DNA of 51,820 nt from a virus: positions 1-51,820 of IMG/VR virus record IMGVR_UViG_3300025418_001486. One strand, written 5' to 3'. Shown here piece by piece: positions 7,357 to 16,306 of the stretch. The notes under the pieces were generated by a model that worked only from the letters and a program-made list of their open reading frames with translations, was not told where the DNA came from and did not search any database. The number at the start of each line of letters is the position of its first letter. The stretch's first letter is position 1. The position numbers and the translations under genes are program-made.

Positions 7357-8409
7357 ATGATACTTAATGATGTAACCGCTACGATGTCCACTCGTGGTCG
7401 TAATAGTACAACTTTACCTCTTGTTTTGTCATCTATTTTAAGTCAAAACAAGAAACCAGGCAAGGTGTACATTTACGATGATAACGATAATTTTGATGAT
7501 CCGCGTAAGAATGATGTACTTAACAATGTGTTAGCTGCACTATTATGCTCAGGCATACAATGGTTTTGGGAGCCAGGAGCAAGAAACGGTCAAGTATACA
7601 ACCATGAGACAGCGCGTAGAAAGTGCGATACTACATATTTGTGGCGTATTGATGATGATAATATGTTATTACCGGATACTTTAGAGGTACTACATAAAAC
7701 AATTGAATCAGATAAAAATATAGGTGCAGTTGGTCCTTCTATAGTAGACCCAAAGAACGCGTTTAACTCTTCTTTAGCTTCTAACAAAATAGAAGACCTA
7801 TTTTTAGGATTAAATGAGCAATGGAATTTTAGAAAAGACCTAGAAGTAAAAGAAGTAGATCATTTGCAAGGTAGCACGTTTTTGTATAGGGTTGCTGCTG
7901 CAAAGCACGGCTATGAAATGTCTCTTTCCAGGAAAGGTCATAGAGAAGAAACTATCTTTACATATGAAATGCACCGATCTGGGTGGAAATTGATGGCAGT
8001 ATTAGGCTTGACAACATGGCATTTCCATTATCAGTCTGGCGGTATACGTAGTGAGAGTGATAATAGAATGTCACAAAACGATGAACTCGTATTCCACAAT
8101 AAATTAAATCAGTGGAAAATAAACCCTACTAACTACAAGTTCTTTTACTTGGACAGCGGTAGAGGAGATCATTATATGTTTAAATCTATATTATCTGAAA
8201 TAATGGAAAAATATAAAGATCATAAAATAGTAATAGCTTGTTGCTATCCAGACACATTCTGGGACATAAAAGACGAACGTATTAAGCTTTGTTCCTTAGC
8301 TGAAGGGGCCGCATTTGTCAATCAAGATGCACAAAACGTATACAAATACATGTTCGATAGAAACTGGAAAGAAAGTGTTGTAGACGCATATAAGAAAATA
8401 TATCTATGA
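7357..8409 (+). CDS. Two-domain glycosyltransferase: GT-A (family 2-like) plus GT9-like N-domain
   Basis: Residues 1-230 are a GT-A fold: an N-terminal strand with TMSTRGR, a VYIYDDNDNF strand, and the metal/sugar-nucleotide motif WRIDDDNML near residue 90, then a region with HFHYQSGG. Residues 240-350 are different: FYLDSGRGDHYMFKS followed by a KIVIACCYPD strand look like the acceptor-side Rossmann half of ADP-heptose-type (GT9) transferases. The matching C-terminal half is encoded by the next gene, which overlaps by 4 bases. Substrate unknown; likely modifies phage DNA, a virion protein or host surface sugars. No ribosome-binding site is visible. Confidence 0.75.
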   Translation: MILNDVTATMSTRGRNSTTLPLVLSSILSQNKKPGKVYIYDDNDNFDDPRKNDVLNNVLAALLCSGIQWFWEPGARNGQVYNHETARRKCDTTYLWRIDDDNMLLPDTLEVLHKTIESDKNIGAVGPSIVDPKNAFNSSLASNKIEDLFLGLNEQWNFRKDLEVKEVDHLQGSTFLYRVAAAKHGYEMSLSRKGHREETIFTYEMHRSGWKLMAVLGLTTWHFHYQSGGIRSESDNRMSQNDELVFHNKLNQWKINPTNYKFFYLDSGRGDHYMFKSILSEIMEKYKDHKIVIACCYPDTFWDIKDERIKLCSLAEGAAFVNQDAQNVYKYMFDRNWKESVVDAYKKIYL

Positions 8410-8903
8410 AAATTGTAATAAGCCCGTATTCACAAAAACTACCTAAGGAAAAACTTTGCAAAGGACATGACGGTAGAAACCCTAAAAATTATCCTTATTG
8501 GGAGCAATTTATAAAATTGCTTAAAGCAAAAATACCAGATATTGAAATAATACAAGTAGGTGTAACTGGAGAATCTATATTAAAAGGTGTAACTTCTATT
8601 AAACATAATCTTTCTCAAGAAGAGTTATTAAAAGTAGTACAAGACTGTGATGGATGGTTTTCAGTAGACAATTTCTTTAATCATTTTTGTTCGTACTATA
8701 AAATACCAAACGGATTTGTTATATTTGGAATGTCAGACCCAAATATATATGGTTATAAACAAAATACTAATGTACTTAAAGATAGAGCATATCTAAGACC
8801 TGATCAATTCGGATTTTGGTGGGATATAGTATATAACGAAAACGTATTTGTTACAGCAGAAGAACTATTAAAATTGGTACTACCAGTGCTTAAGGCCTCC
8901 TAA
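8406..8903 (+). CDS. GT9-like (heptosyltransferase-type) C-terminal half as a separate protein
   Basis: A 165-residue protein that begins ISPYSQK followed by KNYPYWEQFIKLLKAK, then VGVTGES, a helix with LSQEELLKVVQDCDGWFS, and VDNFFNHFCSYYKIP before FVIFGMSDP. This matches, in order, the sugar-nucleotide-binding half of heptosyltransferases, where the equivalent segments read like ND-SGPMHLAAALG-KP and LFGPTDP. It lacks its own N-terminal domain, which appears to be the last ~110 residues of the preceding gene (ATGA overlap, so translationally coupled). The two probably form one active site. Confidence 0.7.
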   Translation: MKIVISPYSQKLPKEKLCKGHDGRNPKNYPYWEQFIKLLKAKIPDIEIIQVGVTGESILKGVTSIKHNLSQEELLKVVQDCDGWFSVDNFFNHFCSYYKIPNGFVIFGMSDPNIYGYKQNTNVLKDRAYLRPDQFGFWWDIVYNENVFVTAEELLKLVLPVLKAS

Positions 8904-8908
8904 GTATA
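8901..8908 (+). promoter_or_regulatory. Late-promoter-like motif before neck-like gene
   Basis: TAAGTATA with only GGT between it and the ATG at 8912. This is one of the clearest cases where the motif abuts the start codon. Confidence 0.6.
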
Positions 8909-8911
8909 GGT

Positions 8912-10096
8912 ATGGCATACGACTACAATCCAACCATTCTCTACACTAATGTAAATAGTGTAAGTGGTGCTTACTTAAACTTTTTTAGTGCTAGTGGTTT
9001 TTCTGCATCTGCAACTAATCAATGGGATCCAAATGGACCATCTGCTCCTAATTTAAATCAAGTACAGTCCGGTTGGTATGCTAACGGTAATGGGTTAAAT
9101 AACAGTATTGTACAAGCTTTAACCGGGCAAGGTACAACCCTTGTAACAGTAAAAGTAAATCAGGGCGCTGCTTTACCTGGTAGTACGTATTCCTTTTCAC
9201 AGCAAAAATATGTTGCACCTTATAACAGCAATCCTACTGTAGGTCCTGCAGCATTTCTTTCTACTAATTTAAATAGCCGTATTCAAAGCTATGATATGCT
9301 AGCTGAGCGTATCTTTTTCCAGCTTGGTGCACCGTTAATCAATCTTGAAATTGCTTGTAATGCAGCGTATGATATGATTGCTTACGCGATTGAGCAGTTT
9401 ACACGCTTTACACCTGGTACGGAAGAGTTGTTAATATTTGATTCAAGTCTTTATACATCAGGTCAAGGTATTAGATTAGACACTTTAATTAATTATACCC
9501 CTGAACTTTCTTCTTTAAGTTCAACATTTCAAACCGGTTGGGATTATGATTTAAATTCTTATAGAAAAGTAATAGATATATACAATTTCCAAGAAGGTAC
9601 AAACGAAGGTGTTAATACGTTGTTTACTATTGAGCAATCATTAGCACAACAAATGCATTTTGCGTATTCATTAGGTAGTAAAGCATTCGACTTGATTACT
9701 TGGCACGTATTGAAAGATTGGTTAAAAACCCGTGAGAAGTTATTTGCAATGAAGCAGTACGTACGTTTTGACCCGCGTACGCAGGTATTAAGAATTGCAC
9801 CTGAACCTAACTTACCTATGAATAATCGCTATTTTGCATGTGTCGGTGTTTATCTAGAAAGACCGATTAAAGATTTAGTAAAAGAGCGTTGGGTAATGGA
9901 ATATGCTAAAGCATTAATAAAGATCGCGATAGCTAATACCCGTGGTAAATTCGGTGGTACACAACTCTTTGGTAGTGGTACGTTACAGTATCAAGAACTA
10001 ATGAGACAGGGTACTGAAGAAAAGAAAGCTCTTGAAGATGAATTGAAAAGCGGTAGACAGGAAGATCAAACACCGCCTCTATTTTTCCTCGGTTAA
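8912..10096 (+). CDS. Virion structural protein, probable neck protein (gp13-like)
   Basis: A 394-residue structural protein. The middle and C-terminal parts carry the pattern I know from a conserved T4-like aquatic phage neck protein: a helix with YAIEQFTRF, a domain with VRFDPRTQVLRIAPEP, then WVMEYAKALIKIAIANTRGKF, a glycine-rich turn, EEKKALEDELKSG, and a terminus PPLFFLG (family members end like PPDFFIG). Residues 30-120 are a serine/asparagine-rich insertion that probably loops outward. It lies on the plus strand among head genes on the minus strand and has a late-type motif 3 bases before ATG. The gp13 assignment is moderate; a structural role is likely. Confidence 0.6.
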   Translation: MAYDYNPTILYTNVNSVSGAYLNFFSASGFSASATNQWDPNGPSAPNLNQVQSGWYANGNGLNNSIVQALTGQGTTLVTVKVNQGAALPGSTYSFSQQKYVAPYNSNPTVGPAAFLSTNLNSRIQSYDMLAERIFFQLGAPLINLEIACNAAYDMIAYAIEQFTRFTPGTEELLIFDSSLYTSGQGIRLDTLINYTPELSSLSSTFQTGWDYDLNSYRKVIDIYNFQEGTNEGVNTLFTIEQSLAQQMHFAYSLGSKAFDLITWHVLKDWLKTREKLFAMKQYVRFDPRTQVLRIAPEPNLPMNNRYFACVGVYLERPIKDLVKERWVMEYAKALIKIAIANTRGKFGGTQLFGSGTLQYQELMRQGTEEKKALEDELKSGRQEDQTPPLFFLG

Positions 10097-10705
10097 CCTC
10101 ACTGTATAACCTTTTATTTGCTTAAATTGTCCTGTGCATAAACTATAGATACTAGCTATGCTTATATTACATTTAGTTTTTTCTTTACAGTCTTTACTAG
10201 AGTAAAAAGGGCCTTGCTCAATATTGTTATATATTAAATAAAAAGCTTTTCTTTTATTGGCCCGATTTCTAAAAGCAAGTTTCATATTTTCTATTACACT
10301 AGGGTTAGAAACTCGTTTGCGAGCAGCAATCGTCATATTATATATTATCTCTTCGGTAGGTCGCCAGCCCTTTTTACTTTTAGATATTTTTTTCTTGGTA
10401 CTAGGTTTTTGTTTGCCACGTACAGGCGGTTTATTTGCGGTAGGGCACATATTCAAGCATCCTTCTTTTCCATAATATGTGTTTAAATATTTCTGTTCGG
10501 TTTCGAGAAGAACATTTTCGTTTACCTCTTCAAGTACAACTACAGTACAGTCTTTATGCTTATTATAAACATTTTGTAAAAATGGATTTATATGTTTATT
10601 ATCTCTTAATAATTGTAAATGTGTATCAGTTCTTTTCTGTATATTAGTAGAGGAACCAATGTAATAATATCCACCTGGTAAGTTAAGTTTGTATATGCCA
10701 ACCAT
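10079..10705 (-). CDS. GIY-YIG homing endonuclease with NUMOD-type tail
   Basis: Mobile endonuclease gene. The GIY motif is at residues 3-5 (MVGIYKL) and YIG at 15-17 (YYYIGSS), with downstream R and an E-containing helix as in the catalytic fold; the C-terminal half has nuclease-associated modular segments (PSTKKKISKSKKG; then a FYSSKDCKEK-type helix-turn-helix region). I chose the ATG at 10703-10705 rather than seven codons upstream because the upstream ATG would overlap a TAAGTATA motif and the GIY strand begins here. It is free-standing between the neck-like gene (18-base convergent overlap) and gene 20. Confidence 0.88.
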   Translation of the reverse strand: MVGIYKLNLPGGYYYIGSSTNIQKRTDTHLQLLRDNKHINPFLQNVYNKHKDCTVVVLEEVNENVLLETEQKYLNTYYGKEGCLNMCPTANKPPVRGKQKPSTKKKISKSKKGWRPTEEIIYNMTIAARKRVSNPSVIENMKLAFRNRANKRKAFYLIYNNIEQGPFYSSKDCKEKTKCNISIASIYSLCTGQFKQIKGYTVRLTEEK

Positions 10706-10708
10706 ACA

Positions 10709-10716
10709 TATACTTA
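10709..10716 (-). promoter_or_regulatory. Late-promoter-like motif of first GIY-YIG gene
   Basis: Minus-strand TAAGTATA 3 bases before the ATG. The 13-base stretch TAAGTATATGTAT is identical to that before the second endonuclease gene at 26230. Confidence 0.55.
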
Positions 10717-10747
10717 GGCTAACCAAAGTTATTTCTGGGTTTTTTTA

Positions 10748-12586
10748 TTAAGCTGGTGGTAATGCGCTTCCGCCACCACCTGCAGGTGTAGGTGCAGCAG
10801 CCGCTGCTCCAGGTGTACCAGCTCCGGCTTCTGCACCGGCTCCAGCCTCAGGCGCTGGACCAGGACCAAATGCTGGTGCACTACCAGCTCCAGGGGCTGC
10901 TCCGCCACCGCCACCAGCTGCTGCTCCAGCTTCTGCGCCGGGACCACCCGCTGTTAAGGCTTCTTTCCAATTTTTACCTAAATTGGTAATCTGTGTAACT
11001 TCCCAATTAAATTCAGCATCCTTCTTTAACCAACCTCTATTAGCAAGTACTTCATCGTCTGTCCAATTCATATACTTCTTAAGAGCGTATGTTTTTGAAA
11101 TTGTGTTTTCCACTTGAGTAGCAGATTTAAAATTGTTAAACTTTAAGTCCATTAACTGCTGGTCTCTCATTGCTGAGAAGTGAGAAGGTGGGTTAAGAGA
11201 TACGTTTATATCACTTTCTTTAAGCTTATAATCACTCCATAAACCCTTTAACTTTAAGTGAGTGATATACGTGTCTTTAATAGTAGATGCAAAATGTCTT
11301 TGTAATCTAATGATAAGTTTAGCAAACTTAAGTTCTTCCCTTAATATTTCAGCTCCATCAGCAAACTTTGTATCTGGTGTTAATCTTGTGCTTGGTACGC
11401 GTAGTGCTTTGTATAGTTTCTTTACAAAGTAATTTAAATCGTCTAATTGACCTAAGTTCTGACCACCTTTTAATGTTTCGACTTTAGTACCTTGCTCTCC
11501 TTGACGACGAGCAAACCAATAACTGTCTAACATACTTTGTGGGTCGTAAACATTAATATTACCACCTTGATTGGAATCATATGTTCTCTTAGACCAGTAA
11601 TTTTGCATTAAACGTTTTAGGTATGCTTCAGCTTTTGCAGAAGGCATATTACCTACATCAACGTAAAATGCTAAACGTTCTGGTGCTCTTACTAAGCGAT
11701 AAACTACAATACTGTCTTCAATTAACGAAAGTTGTTTATATGCACGACGAGCAACCTCTAAATAAGGTAAACGAATTGTTTTGTTTTCATTCCACATATG
11801 AGAATGAAAATACGTGACTTGATGACGTTCTAATGGAATTAATTCCATTCCATCTTTCTTAGGACCACCTGAAGGACCTCTGTTGTTTTGATTCATTCCT
11901 CCAGTTTTATGATCTTGTGGTACTGGTTTCTTTAACAAGTACCCTTTAATGATCATATTCTGAACATTATCAAAAATTGGGTTAATATGCTCTGTAGGTA
12001 TTTGCACTAAACTAATAATACCCGCATCCTTATTATCTTCATTGATTACGTTTTCAAAAAATATTTCAGCATCAATTAAAAGCGTTCTGAAATACTCCCA
12101 ACCTCTATTTTCAAGGTTGAACATATCCATAATTTGATGAAAGTTTTTCAAAAGTTCTTTCTTTTGAATATCATCTATTTTTTCGTTAATAGTAAGCTGA
12201 GCGTACTGACCTCTTTCATCTTTAACTATAGCTTCATCACACATTTCATCTAATGCATGACTAATTTCTGCATAAGAAGCCATAATACGGTAATCAGCTA
12301 CTCTCTTTGCTTTATCAGTATCAATTAAAGCATAAAGATAATCATGGTACCCCTTATCAACCATTACTCCGTTTAAATTATTAATCGGGTTGTTAGGGTC
12401 TTGTACTATAGAAACTGCTTGTTTTAAGTTTCTTTCCTGCTGAGTCGTTCCGATTTTCATGAACGTCTCGAACTTTGGATTTATTTCTCCAATATTGTCG
12501 ATCACGGTAGTGTTACCGGCATATGGCATTTTGTTAACAAAATTGTTAAATGCTTTTGAAAAGTAATTTGGTTGATTCTGTGCCAT
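10748..12586 (-). CDS. 20: Portal vertex protein (T4 gp20 type)
   Basis: Forms the dodecameric ring through which DNA enters and leaves the head. The 612-residue protein shows T4-like portal features: ADYRIMASYAEISHALDEMCDEAIV (in the first third), the RLVRAPERLAFYVDVGNMP segment in the crown/stem region, and KALRVPSTRL followed by ILREELKFAKLI. T4 gp20 is 524 residues; the extra length is a C-terminal Ala/Gly/Pro low-complexity tail (about residues 530-612) that may be disordered. A TAAATATT motif lies 4 bases before the ATG. Confidence 0.93.
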   Translation of the reverse strand: MAQNQPNYFSKAFNNFVNKMPYAGNTTVIDNIGEINPKFETFMKIGTTQQERNLKQAVSIVQDPNNPINNLNGVMVDKGYHDYLYALIDTDKAKRVADYRIMASYAEISHALDEMCDEAIVKDERGQYAQLTINEKIDDIQKKELLKNFHQIMDMFNLENRGWEYFRTLLIDAEIFFENVINEDNKDAGIISLVQIPTEHINPIFDNVQNMIIKGYLLKKPVPQDHKTGGMNQNNRGPSGGPKKDGMELIPLERHQVTYFHSHMWNENKTIRLPYLEVARRAYKQLSLIEDSIVVYRLVRAPERLAFYVDVGNMPSAKAEAYLKRLMQNYWSKRTYDSNQGGNINVYDPQSMLDSYWFARRQGEQGTKVETLKGGQNLGQLDDLNYFVKKLYKALRVPSTRLTPDTKFADGAEILREELKFAKLIIRLQRHFASTIKDTYITHLKLKGLWSDYKLKESDINVSLNPPSHFSAMRDQQLMDLKFNNFKSATQVENTISKTYALKKYMNWTDDEVLANRGWLKKDAEFNWEVTQITNLGKNWKEALTAGGPGAEAGAAAGGGGGAAPGAGSAPAFGPGPAPEAGAGAEAGAGTPGAAAAAPTPAGGGGSALPPA

Positions 12587-12590
12587 TGTT

Positions 12591-12598
12591 AATATTTA
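12591..12598 (-). promoter_or_regulatory. Late-promoter-like motif of gene 20
   Basis: Minus-strand TAAATATT with AACA between it and the ATG of the portal gene. Confidence 0.55.
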
Positions 12599-12634
12599 CA
12601 CTGTTAGCTGTTATTATATACTGGATTTATTAAA

Positions 12635-13321
12635 TTACCACTGCTTTGTTGTTGTGCCTACTATCTGGAAGTACGGATACGCAGCTGCATATGATGTCCA
12701 CGGGCCAGTCCAGTACGCACTACCTGGGGGTGTGGTAATATGTTGGTTACCTGGAGCACTGTATGCAGCTATATAATCTGGATCGGTATTATTATTATAC
12801 CAACTTGCATTTGTGTTCATACCTACAGCTACATACCCAGTAGCTGAAAGATTCATTGTAGGTTTCTTATTTACCCAATATGTATTAGTTGTAGTGTTGC
12901 TGCCATTACCTTGTGCACTTAATATACTATAATATGTACCTTCCCAGGTATACGAATACAACGGCCAAACGGTAGCATTAGCACCGGCTGGCCTTGCAGC
13001 AAATGCAATAAAGTATGTACCGCCAGCTGCAGAAGAATAAACAGAGTTTGTAATAGTAGCATAGTTAGATGCAAACGAGTTGTTATACGTAGATGATAAC
13101 TCTCGTGCCAGCATACCGGCTGTTGTTGCACCTGCAACATTGTTTATAACACTAAAGTAATCAGCGCTTGTAACAGTTACCCAAGTACCTATTGCAGCTG
13201 CATTATAAGCAGAAATACTAGATGCAGTAACTAACGCATTCAATATAGCATCTGTACCGGTATATACAGGGGTATATTCAACAAAGGTTTCGTTTATTGC
13301 AGTAAGATTGTTTATATACAT
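12635..13321 (-). CDS. Unrecognised structural protein, likely fibre-associated
   Basis: I do not recognise a family. The 228-residue protein is rich in Ala, Thr, Asn, Tyr and Gly with almost no charged residues, the composition of extracellular beta-structured virion proteins. It begins MYINNLTAINETF and ends in an aromatic stretch. It follows the LamG-like gene by one base and both follow the collagen-like fibre gene, so the three probably make parts of one surface fibre or decoration. Confidence 0.6.
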   Translation of the reverse strand: MYINNLTAINETFVEYTPVYTGTDAILNALVTASSISAYNAAAIGTWVTVTSADYFSVINNVAGATTAGMLARELSSTYNNSFASNYATITNSVYSSAAGGTYFIAFAARPAGANATVWPLYSYTWEGTYYSILSAQGNGSNTTTNTYWVNKKPTMNLSATGYVAVGMNTNASWYNNNTDPDYIAAYSAPGNQHITTPPGSAYWTGPWTSYAAAYPYFQIVGTTTKQW

Positions 13322-13322
13322 A

Positions 13323-14039
13323 TTAGAACGGCTTTGTTGATGATTGAGTTATTGTACCGTGACTTGTTACTGTTTGTATTCCGCTACTATCAGTTGTTAC
13401 TGCACCACCTAACATTAAATATTGAGTATTAGTTATAGCGGTTAATGGAGCGTTCGGTGCTGTAATACTTGTTTGTGTTGGGTCATAAACATTTGAACCG
13501 ACTACAACTCTCAAATTAGTCATATAACCCGGCCATTCTTGTCCGTAATATGTTCCAATATCGTTAGTAGGGTTTGATGACGTATAGTAATTTATAGTAT
13601 TTGTTTGCACACCAGATGAACTTCTAGCTGCAGAAAGACCTGGTGTACTTCCAAGAAATAGCGTTTCTTGATTACTACTATTTCTTGTTAAAGCAAAATA
13701 ATACCACTTGTTTATACTCATCGTAGGAACTGTATATGAAAACTGCCCGTGACCGCCATAACTATCTGTGGTTATGGTGGTAGAGTTAGTAACAAATAAA
13801 CTCAAACCCCATACAGCATTAGCACCCATTATACCGTAAGCGTTAGTAAAATTAGGTAATTGAAACCAGCCTTCAATAGTGTAGGCACCACCAGCTATAG
13901 ATATACCTGGACTGAGACTTAAATATGAACCACCGTGGCTAGTACTGCCCCCTGTAAATAATAAGCTACCTGCTAATGTAGGTACTGGGGTGACATCGTA
14001 AAAAACGGTATTACCTGTACTAATATTTCCTATTATCAT
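13323..14039 (-). CDS. LamG/concanavalin-like jelly-roll protein, fibre component
   Basis: The 238-residue protein contains a laminin-G-like fold signature: YTIEGWFQLPNF, a strand with WGLSLFVTNS, then INKWYYFALTRNSS and the late GYMTNLRVVVG. These segments, in this order, are typical of LamG-like carbohydrate-binding jelly rolls (W-Y-F-A-L-T-R is the core strand). Low charge and abundant Ser/Thr suit an exposed virion protein. It is probably a receptor-binding or decorating part of the neighbouring collagen-like fibre. Confidence 0.7.
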   Translation of the reverse strand: MIIGNISTGNTVFYDVTPVPTLAGSLLFTGGSTSHGGSYLSLSPGISIAGGAYTIEGWFQLPNFTNAYGIMGANAVWGLSLFVTNSTTITTDSYGGHGQFSYTVPTMSINKWYYFALTRNSSNQETLFLGSTPGLSAARSSSGVQTNTINYYTSSNPTNDIGTYYGQEWPGYMTNLRVVVGSNVYDPTQTSITAPNAPLTAITNTQYLMLGGAVTTDSSGIQTVTSHGTITQSSTKPF

Positions 14040-14047
14040 ACATTATA

Positions 14048-16291
14048 TTACTGATCTATACGGAAACTTCTACAATAGTTGTTTGAAGTAGAACCACCTG
14101 TATAAGCACCGACTGCGCAATATGTACCGCCAAAGTTAAGGCCTGTTATGTTAAAGCTACCTTGTAGGTTATTATTTAAGTAAAAATCCATATAACGGCT
14201 ACTACCTATTGTTCTAAACTCTAACTTTAATGTATAGAATGTGGATGCACTCACCGTAGATGCACTGGAGTTGTATACTGTTACACTACCAGAACTACTG
14301 GTTTGCCCTGTAGGATTAAACGGTATATTTAACGTATTTGTGTTGCCGTTCCAACTTGCTTCAAACTGTTCTGCAGCACTATAAAAGTGTACTTGTAAGC
14401 CCACCGCGCTTAAACCAACAAATTGAGAAAGATTAGGGTTACCAAATGGTAAAGCGCTTAATGCACTACCTATTAATACGTACGGGCCGTCTGCACCCGA
14501 ACCACCAAAACTTGTAAAACTGGTTTGTACTGTGAAATCTGTTGTGTAATTTATCTGAGGTATGTTCCATACAACAAACCCGGTATAACTGTTAGTAGCA
14601 GGGGTTAACTGTACACCGTAGTTGTTACTAATAAAGCTAGTGTTACTACCGCTGAGTGAACCGCCAACTGTAGTAGGGCTACCGTTTACTATACTGTTCC
14701 AATAAAAATTAGTTCTCTGAGGATTAATTGATAAGTTGTTTAGAGTAATACTAGAAGCTGAAATCGCATTAGCGGATAAGGTTGTAATACTTACAAAACC
14801 ACTAATACCAGGTGTGATGTTAATATTGCCGTTTACAGCAGATACTGAAATACTTAAAGCATTAGCAGCTGAAATATAACCAACTCCAGTGGTACCTACA
14901 GTCAATGAACCACTTACTGTAGCGCTTGCTAACGCACTTGCTCCTGAAATACCGCTATAACCGCTAATACCTGTATACCCTGATATACCAGTGTAACCAG
15001 ATATACCAGTGTATCCTGAGTAACCACTAATACCCGTATAACCTGATATACCGGTGTATCCTGAGTAGCCGCTAATACCAGAGTAGCCTGAATATCCTGA
15101 GGTACCAGCAACACTACTAGTTGATACCCATTGTATGCCGTTACCTGTTGTAGTTAATACATAACCTGACGTACCTAAAGTGTTATTAGCATATATACCA
15201 CCAGCGGCAGATAAGGTTCCTACGTTAATCACCCCTGACGGTCCTGGTGTTAAAATTATATTACCACTTACTGCAGAAACTTGTAATGTTAAAGAATTAA
15301 TTGCAGATATAAGACCGTAACCAGTAGTACCTAATACCAATGCACCGCTTAACGTCGCACCTGTGGCGATTGCATTAAGGCCTGAAAAACCACTATAACC
15401 ACTAATACCAGTGTAACCTGAAATACCAGTATAACCTGAAATACCTGTATAGCCTGAATACCCGCTAATACCAGTAAAGCCAGAGTAGCCAGAAGCCCCA
15501 CCCCCACCGCCACCAGTTGCTGATAGTGCTACACCGTTTAAATAAAAACTAACCGCAGAAACACTAACAGCAGATACACTTTGAAATGTTACGTTATTAG
15601 TAGTGTTTAAACTTTGATTATATGTAGTACCAGCGCCAGAGTAACCACTTATACCAGTGTAACCTGATATGCCTGTAAACCCTGAATACCCACTTATACC
15701 AGTGTAACCACTTATACCAGTGTACCCTGATATACCTATAAAACCAGAATAACCACTTATACCAGTACCTGAATAACCAGATATACCAGTGTAACCAGAA
15801 ATACCGGTATAACCTGACACCCCTGTACCGGTAGCGCCTTGTGCACCAGTAGGACCGGAATACCCGCTGTAGCCTGATTTACCCGAATAGCCTGAAATAC
15901 TAGAATAGCCTGAAATACCGGAATAACCGCTTGTACTAGAGTAACCGCTAAAACCAGAATAACCAGCACCAGAGCTACCTTGAGGTCCAGTTAAACCGCT
16001 ATAACCTGAGTAACCTGAACCTAGTAAAGCTGCTCCTAAACCGGCACTCATTTGTACAACAGCAGCGTTTAATGAAGTAAAATTATTATTAAGAGTTACT
16101 CTACTTGTTTGTACTTGATCTGTGGGTTGTAGTATTACAATACCACTATAGCCTGACAGCCCAGTAGGTATACTACCAGCCAATGCACTAACTTGTGCAA
16201 CTGCAGTGTTTAAATTACTGAAGTTACTATTAATAATAGGTAAACTATTACTAAGAGTTTGTGTAGCGGGTATGACGGTAATATTAGCCAT
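14048..16291 (-). CDS. Collagen-like (GYSG-repeat) fibre protein with lectin-like C-terminus
   Basis: A 747-residue fibre. The N-terminus has two copies of a short helical unit (INSNFSNLNTAVAQVSA at 20-36 and LNNNFTSLNAAVVQMSA at 67-83) that look like trimerising or attachment segments. Three Gly-x-y tracts made of GYSG, GYTG and GISG (about 91-221, 260-304 and 396-451) should form collagen-like triple helices, without proline. They are separated by beta-rich modules with VSAVS motifs. Residues from about 515 form a jelly-roll domain (INYTTDFTVQTSFTSFGG, VGLQVHFYS, YTLKLEFRT, MDFYLNNNLQGSF) like L-type lectins. Likely a tail or neck fibre that binds host glycans. Confidence 0.82.
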   Translation of the reverse strand: MANITVIPATQTLSNSLPIINSNFSNLNTAVAQVSALAGSIPTGLSGYSGIVILQPTDQVQTSRVTLNNNFTSLNAAVVQMSAGLGAALLGSGYSGYSGLTGPQGSSGAGYSGFSGYSSTSGYSGISGYSSISGYSGKSGYSGYSGPTGAQGATGTGVSGYTGISGYTGISGYSGTGISGYSGFIGISGYTGISGYTGISGYSGFTGISGYTGISGYSGAGTTYNQSLNTTNNVTFQSVSAVSVSAVSFYLNGVALSATGGGGGGASGYSGFTGISGYSGYTGISGYTGISGYTGISGYSGFSGLNAIATGATLSGALVLGTTGYGLISAINSLTLQVSAVSGNIILTPGPSGVINVGTLSAAGGIYANNTLGTSGYVLTTTGNGIQWVSTSSVAGTSGYSGYSGISGYSGYTGISGYTGISGYSGYTGISGYTGISGYTGISGYSGISGASALASATVSGSLTVGTTGVGYISAANALSISVSAVNGNINITPGISGFVSITTLSANAISASSITLNNLSINPQRTNFYWNSIVNGSPTTVGGSLSGSNTSFISNNYGVQLTPATNSYTGFVVWNIPQINYTTDFTVQTSFTSFGGSGADGPYVLIGSALSALPFGNPNLSQFVGLSAVGLQVHFYSAAEQFEASWNGNTNTLNIPFNPTGQTSSSGSVTVYNSSASTVSASTFYTLKLEFRTIGSSRYMDFYLNNNLQGSFNITGLNFGGTYCAVGAYTGGSTSNNYCRSFRIDQ
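14939..15106 (-). repeat. Collagen-like coding repeat tract 3
   Basis: Encodes residues about 396-451, repeating SGYTGI units with an 18-base DNA periodicity. The near-identical DNA units favour slippage and recombination. Confidence 0.85.
15380..15514 (-). repeat. Collagen-like coding repeat tract 2
   Basis: Encodes residues about 260-304, beginning with a run of seven glycines and continuing with GYTGIS repeats. Confidence 0.85.
15629..16021 (-). repeat. Collagen-like coding repeat tract 1
   Basis: Encodes residues about 91-221, the longest Gly-x-y tract, with GYSG, GISG and GYTG units and two GPxG interruptions. Confidence 0.85.
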
Positions 16292-16298
16292 GTTATAA

Positions 16299-16306
16299 TA
16301 TTTATA
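16299..16306 (-). promoter_or_regulatory. T4-type late promoter element TATAAATA
   Basis: An exact match to the T4 late consensus TATAAATA on the minus strand, 7 bases before the ATG of the collagen-like fibre gene. It bridges the local TAAGTATA/TAAATAT variants to the known T4 element. Confidence 0.6.

Noticed and set aside
7357-8903. Frameshift or sequencing error splitting one glycosyltransferase
   Set aside because: The junction is a normal 4-base ATGA stop-start overlap of the type seen at many other gene pairs here.
10729-10989. Extra small genes in the low-complexity end of gene 20
   Set aside because: They are frame-shifted readings of the Ala/Gly/Pro-rich tail of the portal gene.
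14929-15969. CRISPR-like short repeats
   Set aside because: The 18-base units are in frame, have no unique spacers and encode the collagen-like GYSG tracts of a fibre gene.
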